This document shows positions 59,222 to 64,000 of a stretch of DNA of 64,000 nucleotides, piece after piece. Source of the stretch: Clostridiales bacterium (GTDB lineage Bacteria > Bacillota > Clostridia > Oscillospirales > Oscillospiraceae). How positions within the stretch are numbered: the first letter of the stretch is position 1; the number at the start of each line of letters is the position of its first letter. Position numbers and translations under genes: made by a program. Under the pieces are notes generated by a model, which was not told where the DNA came from, did no database searches, and saw nothing but the letters and a program-made list of their open reading frames with translations. The stretch is from assembly GCA_003150355.1 (NCBI GenBank), contig QAMJ01000023.1, positions 154,202 to 218,201 on the forward strand, written 5' to 3'.

Positions 59222-61174
59222 ATGAGCGAAGAGAACACCAGACAGCCCGCACCGGAGCAGGAGCTGTCCGAGATTTTGCAGATACGCCGCGATAAGCTGG
59301 CGGCTCTCCAGCAGGAGGGCAGAGACCCCTTTACCAAGACCAAGTTTACAAGAACGGCGTGGTCAGAGGAGATCAAGGCCGATTATGACGCATTTGCCGA
59401 CAAGACCATTTCCGTCGCCGGGCGCATCATGTCCAAGCGCGGCATGGGCAAGGCCATCTTCTGCCATATCAAGGACGACAGGGGACAGATACAGCTCTAC
59501 ATCCGCGCCGATGCTGTCAGCGCGCAGGAGTTTGCGGACTTCCGCAAGTACGATATCGGCGACATTATCGGTGTTTCCGGTTATGTGTTCAAGACGAAGA
59601 CTGAAGAAATATCAGTTCATGTACAGAGCGTCGAGCTCCTTTCGAAGTCTCTGCGCCCGCTGCCTGAGAAGTTCCACGGCATGACCAACACGGAGCTCAA
59701 GTACCGCCAGCGCTATGTTGACCTCATTGTCAATGACGACAGCCGCCGCAATTTTGTCATCCGTTCAAAGTTTGTGAGCTACGTCCGCCGCTTCCTCGAT
59801 AACCGCGGCTACATGGAGGTCGAGACGCCTGTTCTCAACACGATCTCCGGCGGTGCTACCGCGCGTCCTTTCATCACGCACCATAACACCCTTGATATAG
59901 ACATGTACCTGCGCATCGCGACCGAACTCAACCTTAAGCGCCTTATTGTGGGCGGCATTGAGCGCGTATATGAGATAGGCCGTATCTTCCGCAATGAGGG
60001 CATGGACACGAAGCACAACCCGGAGTTCACGACGGTCGAGCTGTACGAGTCATACGCCGATTTTAACGACATGATGGATCTGTTTGAAGATCTGCTGTCC
60101 GGAGCGGCAATGGAGATACTCGGCACTTATGACGTCCAGTGGCAGGGACAGAACATCAGCCTTGCCCCCGGCTTCAAGCGCATGACCATGGCCGAGGCTG
60201 TCAAGGAATATCTCGGTGTTGACTTCATGGCGATCGAAAGCGATGAAGAGGCAGTTGCCGCCGCAAAGGCTGTAGGTGTTGACATGGAAAAGGTCGAGCC
60301 GACCTGGGGTCACGCTCTGTATGAGTGCTTCGACCAGAAGATCGAGGAAAAGCTCATTCAGCCGACCTTTATCACCATGCACCCGGTGGATGTTTCTCCG
60401 CTTGCAAAGCGCAGCCCGAAGTTCCCGCGTCTTACCGAGCGGTTCGAGCTCTTCATCTGCGCAAGCGAGATGGGCAATGCGTTCTCCGAACTCAACGATC
60501 CTATCGATCAGAAGCAGCGCTTCCAGAAGCAGGTCGAAATGCGCGCCAAGGGTGATGATGAAGCCGGCATGATGGACGAGGATTACATCAACGCGCTTGA
60601 ATACGGCATGCCTCCTACGGGCGGTCTCGGCATCGGCATTGACCGCTGCGTGATGCTGCTCACGGGATGCAGCTCCATTAGAGACGTTATTCTGTTCCCC
60701 ACGATGAAGCCCATGGATATGCCCAAGGCGGAGAAGAAGCAGGAAGCTGCTGCTGACACCGAAGCCCAGGCTCCTGTTGAAGTTAAGGAAGAAGCCATAG
60801 ATTTTTCCAATATCCAGATCGAGCCGCTGTTTTCCGACTATGTTGACTTTGAGACCTTCTCTAAGTCCGATTTCAGATCGGTCAAGGTGCTTGCGTGCGA
60901 GGCCGTGAAGAAGTCCAAGAAGCTTCTCAAGTTCACTCTGGATGACGGCACGGGCACAGAACGCACCATCCTCAGCGGTATACATGCTTACTATGAGCCT
61001 GAGGAACTGGTCGGGAAGACCTGCATTGCTATCACGAATCTCCCGCCCAGACCGATGATGGGTATCGACTCCTGCGGTATGCTCATCTCCGCTGTTCACC
61101 ACGAGGGCGGCGAGGAGAAACTGCATCTGCTGATGGTCGATTCGCACATCCCGGCAGGTGCAAAGCTCTACTGA
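59222..61174 (+). CDS. lysS: Lysyl-tRNA synthetase with C-terminal tRNA-binding domain
   Basis: A 650-aa class II LysRS. The N-terminal OB-fold anticodon domain (about 65-165) is followed by the catalytic core with motif 1 (about 195-210), motif 2 (FRNEGMDTKHNPEFT) and motif 3 (GLGIGIDRCVMLL, near 470). Normal LysRS ends near residue 500. Here an acidic Lys/Glu linker (about 502-535) leads to an extra 110-residue domain (FSKSDFRSVKVLACE, SKKLLKFTLDDG, MLISAVHH) of the Trbp111/EMAP-II tRNA-binding type, usually found on MetRS. This should raise general tRNA affinity. Confidence 0.93.
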   Translation: MSEENTRQPAPEQELSEILQIRRDKLAALQQEGRDPFTKTKFTRTAWSEEIKADYDAFADKTISVAGRIMSKRGMGKAIFCHIKDDRGQIQLYIRADAVSAQEFADFRKYDIGDIIGVSGYVFKTKTEEISVHVQSVELLSKSLRPLPEKFHGMTNTELKYRQRYVDLIVNDDSRRNFVIRSKFVSYVRRFLDNRGYMEVETPVLNTISGGATARPFITHHNTLDIDMYLRIATELNLKRLIVGGIERVYEIGRIFRNEGMDTKHNPEFTTVELYESYADFNDMMDLFEDLLSGAAMEILGTYDVQWQGQNISLAPGFKRMTMAEAVKEYLGVDFMAIESDEEAVAAAKAVGVDMEKVEPTWGHALYECFDQKIEEKLIQPTFITMHPVDVSPLAKRSPKFPRLTERFELFICASEMGNAFSELNDPIDQKQRFQKQVEMRAKGDDEAGMMDEDYINALEYGMPPTGGLGIGIDRCVMLLTGCSSIRDVILFPTMKPMDMPKAEKKQEAAADTEAQAPVEVKEEAIDFSNIQIEPLFSDYVDFETFSKSDFRSVKVLACEAVKKSKKLLKFTLDDGTGTERTILSGIHAYYEPEELVGKTCIAITNLPPRPMMGIDSCGMLISAVHHEGGEEKLHLLMVDSHIPAGAKLY

Positions 61175-61239
61175 GCGATATGCACATTATAATAGGCTCT
61201 GTGTCAATAGTTGGGGTAGAGCTTAGCAAGAAATAGCAG

Positions 61240-61271
61240 AAAGGCGTGAGCGGCGTGCCGCACACGCCTTT
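61240..61271 (+). terminator. Hairpin downstream of lysS, inside the IS left end
   Basis: A 9-bp stem (61240-61248 / 61263-61271) with an inner GCGGC/GCCGC stem; weak T-tract. It may stop lysS transcription entering the element. Confidence 0.7.
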
Positions 61272-61415
61272 GCTGTATATAAAACAGCTACCTGAGATTT
61301 TAAGGTTTTTGTAAGAAAATGGAGAAAAAGTAAAAATTAGGCAGTATCGTTCCTTGAGGGAGCAGCATACTGCTCCTAAGCTGAAAGCATCTTGAATAGA
61401 AAGAGAGTGCAAAAG

Positions 61416-61814
61416 ATGTTTTCAAAAGACCTATCCACTTCCATTCTTCAGCTGTGCAGCGGCCGCGATCTCAGTTACGAAAAAGCCGCAGAGCTTTGTG
61501 GCCTCAGCCCAAGATACTTCGGCAGTGTTGCCAGAGGACAGACCAACGCATCGATCATTGTCCTTGAGAAGCTGTGTAAGGGCTTTGAGCTTACACCAAA
61601 CGAACTGCTGAGGATCCCGCCGCTGTCGGATTCCAGGCTGCCCATGGCCGTTGCGGAGAGCCGTTTTATCTGTGGACTCGGCTGCTATCCCGTGTGCCCG
61701 TACTGCAAGCTGACGCTTGACCGAGAATACCAGCATTTCTGTGACCGCTGCGGGCAGGAACTCGATTGGAAGGATTATTCCAACGCGATCATTATCTTTC
61801 CCAGTCGGTCATGA
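61416..61814 (+). CDS. XRE-type HTH / zinc-ribbon protein, IS passenger
   Basis: A 132-aa protein. Residues 1-65 form an XRE-type helix-turn-helix (YEKAAELCGLSPRYFGSVARGQTNASIIVLEKLCKGF). The C-terminal part is a zinc ribbon (YCKLTLDREYQHFCDRC). It lies inside the ISL3-type element, tail to tail with the transposase (6-base overlap), and probably regulates the element. The ATG at 61416 follows AAAGAGAG; TTG 61392 and GTG 61407 are less likely. Confidence 0.78.
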   Translation: MFSKDLSTSILQLCSGRDLSYEKAAELCGLSPRYFGSVARGQTNASIIVLEKLCKGFELTPNELLRIPPLSDSRLPMAVAESRFICGLGCYPVCPYCKLTLDREYQHFCDRCGQELDWKDYSNAIIIFPSRS

Positions 61815-62978
61815 AGCGCAGTGAAGGATCCTGTTCCTAAAAGTGGGGAAGCTTCTGACGCCGAAGCAAATGCGCTTGAGTACCTTGGTCTTGTTGTTGC
61901 AGCCCTCGGTGAAGCCGTTGGAATATGGCACATCAAAGCTGTTGAGGATATACTCGGACCAGTTGCGCACGGCGGTTATGCAGGCTTCAAATTCAGGGAT
62001 ATGGCTGTTTTCAGCATGGAACAACCATAAGGCGAGCCGTTCTTTTGCTGTTGCCGAATCCGGAGAGCGCATAAACTCTAAGAAGTCGTTCTTAAGATCA
62101 TAAGCTATTTCAAGACGTGTAGATAAACCGAGGATGATCCTCAGATGTTCACGTTCCTCGTCCTTCAGCTTTTCCTTATTTTTGCACAGCAATCTCCTTG
62201 AATGCTTGCAGAACTTTCTCCACGCGGCCGAGAGCGCTTTCTGTTCTGCCTTCCTCACATTCTCCAAAGCCCATATGGCCTGACGGACTACGTGGTACCG
62301 GTCGATCACTATTTTGGCATTCGGAAAGCATATTTCAGCAGTCTCTTTGAAGTAACGGTTCATGTCGATCACTACATACTTCACGTCTTTTCTGTTCTCA
62401 AACGTAAGGAAATACTTGATCAGGTCGCTCTTTTTGCGGTTGGGAAGTATGTCCGCTATCTTCCTGTTTTTTGCGTCGGTCAGGATAGTCTGGTACTTTT
62501 CGCCGCCCGCATTGCCATTGAACTCATCTATGGACAGCACCTCCGGAAGCTCCTTGCAGGAGTAATTCACGAGCTTGAAATACCTCAGCGCAGTCTGGGC
62601 CGAGATATTGTTCTTCCTGCCGATCTCCTTTGCCGAGCGCAGGTCTTTGAAGTCACAGATCACCTTTGCGGCAAGGCGGTTCGTTACTCTGTGGAACCGA
62701 GGAAGGAAACTGTTTTCCTCATAGAACCGCTTCCCACAGGAGCCGCAGGCATACCTACGCTTTCTCAGGTACAGATATGTATGCACTCCATGCATGTCCA
62801 GATCCTTGACTCGTTGTATACGGTAGTCGTGGATGCGCTCTGTCTCGCTTTGACAGCATGGGCAGATGTGCTTTTGCCGCGGCAACTCTATCTCTATGCA
62901 GCAGCCTGTTTCATTTTCATAAACATTTTTTACGATAACATCTTCCAATCCGAGCAGTTTTGAGGTATTATCTTTCAT
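61809..62978 (-). CDS. ISL3-family transposase
   Basis: A 389-aa DDE transposase: N-terminal zinc ribbon (CPCC...CGSC, about 22-85), HTH (about 110-140, AKEIGRKNNISAQTALRYF), catalytic D in SIDEFNG and DRYHVVRQ, and a final E in the C-terminal region near FTEGCNNKTKVLKR. The frame is complete, so the element may be active. The ATG at 62978 follows AAAGGAC; an ATG at 63020 lacks a site. Confidence 0.9.
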   Translation of the reverse strand: MKDNTSKLLGLEDVIVKNVYENETGCCIEIELPRQKHICPCCQSETERIHDYRIQRVKDLDMHGVHTYLYLRKRRYACGSCGKRFYEENSFLPRFHRVTNRLAAKVICDFKDLRSAKEIGRKNNISAQTALRYFKLVNYSCKELPEVLSIDEFNGNAGGEKYQTILTDAKNRKIADILPNRKKSDLIKYFLTFENRKDVKYVVIDMNRYFKETAEICFPNAKIVIDRYHVVRQAIWALENVRKAEQKALSAAWRKFCKHSRRLLCKNKEKLKDEEREHLRIILGLSTRLEIAYDLKNDFLEFMRSPDSATAKERLALWLFHAENSHIPEFEACITAVRNWSEYILNSFDVPYSNGFTEGCNNKTKVLKRICFGVRSFPTFRNRILHCAS

Positions 62979-63068
62979 AGAGCATACAGTGTCCTTTCTT
63001 GTGGTGTCTCGCAGCTTCATTTTAAAGGATTTTTCTGTTATGCTCTACTCTTATTTTTCCTCACATGC

Positions 63069-63113
63069 TAAAAGTTGGAGTGCCCAGGTTTACCCGGGTA
63101 CCCCAACTTTTAG
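63069..63113. repeat. Imperfect palindrome at the right end of the IS
   Basis: Two inverted 21-bp arms (about 18 matches) separated by TTTA, each containing the AGTTGG...T core of the IS end. It looks like two terminal repeats placed head to head. Confidence 0.65.
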
Positions 63114-63131
63114 TTTACAACCACAAAAATG

Positions 63132-63170
63132 TGAAAAATCCGGAGCTGCAAAGCAGCTCCGGATTTTTCA
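63132..63170. terminator. Bidirectional terminator between IS and DUF2804 gene
   Basis: A perfect 18-bp stem (63132-63149 / 63153-63170) with AAA loop and T-rich ends in both directions. Confidence 0.85.
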
Positions 63171-63186
63171 TTATTGCCTTATTATA

Positions 63187-64000
63187 TCACCACTTGTTCT
63201 CGACCTTCTCAGCGAAGCCGGGGAAGTCGCGCACCTCTATCACCGTTCCGTCGTCCAGCACGGCCTTGCCGGTGAAGCGGCCGAATACCTGATGCTGGTC
63301 GGACTTGATGAGCTTGACGTCCGTGCAGGCGGCACGGTCGAGCATCGGGACAAAGTCCATTTCAAAGCGCCCGTCGTCGGAGGTAAACGTCCACGGGGAC
63401 ATGAAGTCCTTTTCATTTCCCGGGATATTGAACTTCACCTGACTGAGCTTGTGCGCCCTGCCGTTATAGAAGAGCATGTTCTCACTCGCGGCGGAGCAGT
63501 CTCCAAAACCGTAGCCGATGTTCCAGCCGAACGGCACACCGTCAACGTGATATGAGGCCGAACCCCAGTACCATGTGTTGTGATACGTCCACACCCCGCG
63601 CCCCCAGTCGAGCACGGCGAAGCTCTCCGACGGGTCGAAGACGTACTTCACGCCGTTGTAGCTGACCTCGCCCTCGGCACGCATACAGTTTATCTTCTGG
63701 TTATAGTAGAAATGGCCGGGCTTATCGAACGGCGTGCAGATGACCATGCTGTCCTCAGGCTCGTCAAACAGCTCGATATGCGCCGTTATCGCCCCGCCGG
63801 GGCCAAAGTTATCCATACGCGCGTTGAGCACGCGGCGGCCCGGACCGGCATGCTTAAAGCTGATAAGGTGCTTCTTCCCGCCGTGCGAAACGTCGCCCGC
63901 GGCGGAGGTCTCGGGCATACGGAGCTTGCCGAGCGGCATGAAGCTCATGGGACTGTTGGTGATCTCCCAGCCGTTTTCAAAGTCCAGCAGGGAGATGGAG
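63187..64000 (-). CDS. DUF2804 domain-containing protein, 5' end beyond window
   Basis: At least 271 codons of a DUF2804 protein; the open frame continues past the right edge (SISLLDFENGWEITNSP precedes the first internal Met), so the start lies outside. The family is of unknown function and shows a lipocalin/hydroxyneurosporene synthase-like pattern; seen here are CTPFDKPGHFYYNQK, WGRGVWTYHNTWYWGSAS, and PFGWNIGYGFGD. Aromatic-rich beta structure suggests binding of a hydrophobic ligand, but this is inference. Confidence 0.85.
   Translation of the reverse strand, partial: SISLLDFENGWEITNSPMSFMPLGKLRMPETSAAGDVSHGGKKHLISFKHAGPGRRVLNARMDNFGPGGAITAHIELFDEPEDSMVICTPFDKPGHFYYNQKINCMRAEGEVSYNGVKYVFDPSESFAVLDWGRGVWTYHNTWYWGSASYHVDGVPFGWNIGYGFGDCSAASENMLFYNGRAHKLSQVKFNIPGNEKDFMSPWTFTSDDGRFEMDFVPMLDRAACTDVKLIKSDQHQVFGRFTGKAVLDDGTVIEVRDFPGFAEKVENKW

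Larger units (their letters stand above)
61195..63122. mobile_element. ISL3-family insertion sequence
   Basis: An ISL3-type element of about 1.93 kb with a transposase gene (minus strand) and a regulator-like passenger (plus strand). The left end near 61195 and the right end near 63122 share the 10-bp core AGTTGGGGTA in inverted orientation (61209-61218 and 63099-63108) inside imperfect repeats of about 24 bp that start GG. The flanking 8 bp do not match, so I see no target duplication and the exact borders are uncertain. Confidence 0.7.

Overview
The window looks like a chromosomal segment of an anaerobic, spore-forming clostridium, probably in or near the Oscillospiraceae/Ruminococcaceae. 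The grounds are a complete spoIIA operon (spoIIAA, spoIIAB, sigF), Firmicutes families of unknown function (DUF4317, DUF4364, DUF4830, a PheB-like ACT protein), a T-box ahead of valS, GC-rich codon use, GGAGG-type ribosome sites and many consensus sigma-A promoters with 17-bp spacers. Most of the window is housekeeping; no CRISPR array, prophage or plasmid module was seen.

1-14.2 kb: a minus-strand pair encodes a 905-aa iron-sulfur/flavin oxidoreductase and HypA. Then come a PheB-like ACT protein, an intergenic multi-hairpin element, a TetR regulator and glutamine-dependent NAD synthetase. From 7.0 to 10.5 kb lies an eroded signalling locus: a Ser/Thr kinase cut off after its N-lobe, two PP2C-type phosphatases, an FHA protein and a BspA-type leucine-rich-repeat remnant. 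A DUF1810 gene, an ECF sigma factor with its membrane partner, and a DUF4317 gene follow.

14.2-29.9 kb: glutaminyl-tRNA synthetase, a thioredoxin reductase-like flavoprotein with a degraded NADPH site plus thioredoxin, T-box/valS, the spoIIA operon, a GH25 lysozyme, PcrA helicase from a nearly leaderless transcript, two-subunit class I fumarase with malic enzyme, a small AT-rich island with a possible -1 frameshift gene, tRNA-Pro(CGG), an M50 protease pair, and rplS.

30-38 kb: a surface polysaccharide locus with a double GT4 glycosyltransferase, a Wzy/ligase-like membrane protein and three GT2 enzymes, then a second copy of the multi-hairpin element and a VanY-like carboxypeptidase.

38-46 kb: the classical rimP-nusA-ylxR-ylxQ-infB-rbfA-nrnA-truB-ribF operon behind a leader that contains a terminator-like hairpin.

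46-61 kb: a PepSY membrane protein, a cysteine-containing conserved protein, DUF4364, asnA, a lipoprotein, DUF4830, a pseudouridine synthase, a CdaR/PucR-type regulator behind a long structured leader, then ftsE-ftsX, two paralogous coiled-coil M23 hydrolases and an S41-family protein whose catalytic serine is glycine. greA and a lysyl-tRNA synthetase with an added C-terminal tRNA-binding domain follow. The window ends with an ISL3-type insertion sequence carrying a regulator-like passenger and a DUF2804 gene cut by the window edge.

The most interesting signals are the apparently inactive S41 protein inside an FtsEX/M23 cell-separation cluster, the eroded kinase-phosphatase-FHA locus, the small ORF with a T TTT TTG slippery site, the duplicated multi-hairpin element, the structured leader before the CdaR/PucR-type gene, and the NADPH-site-less thioredoxin reductase.
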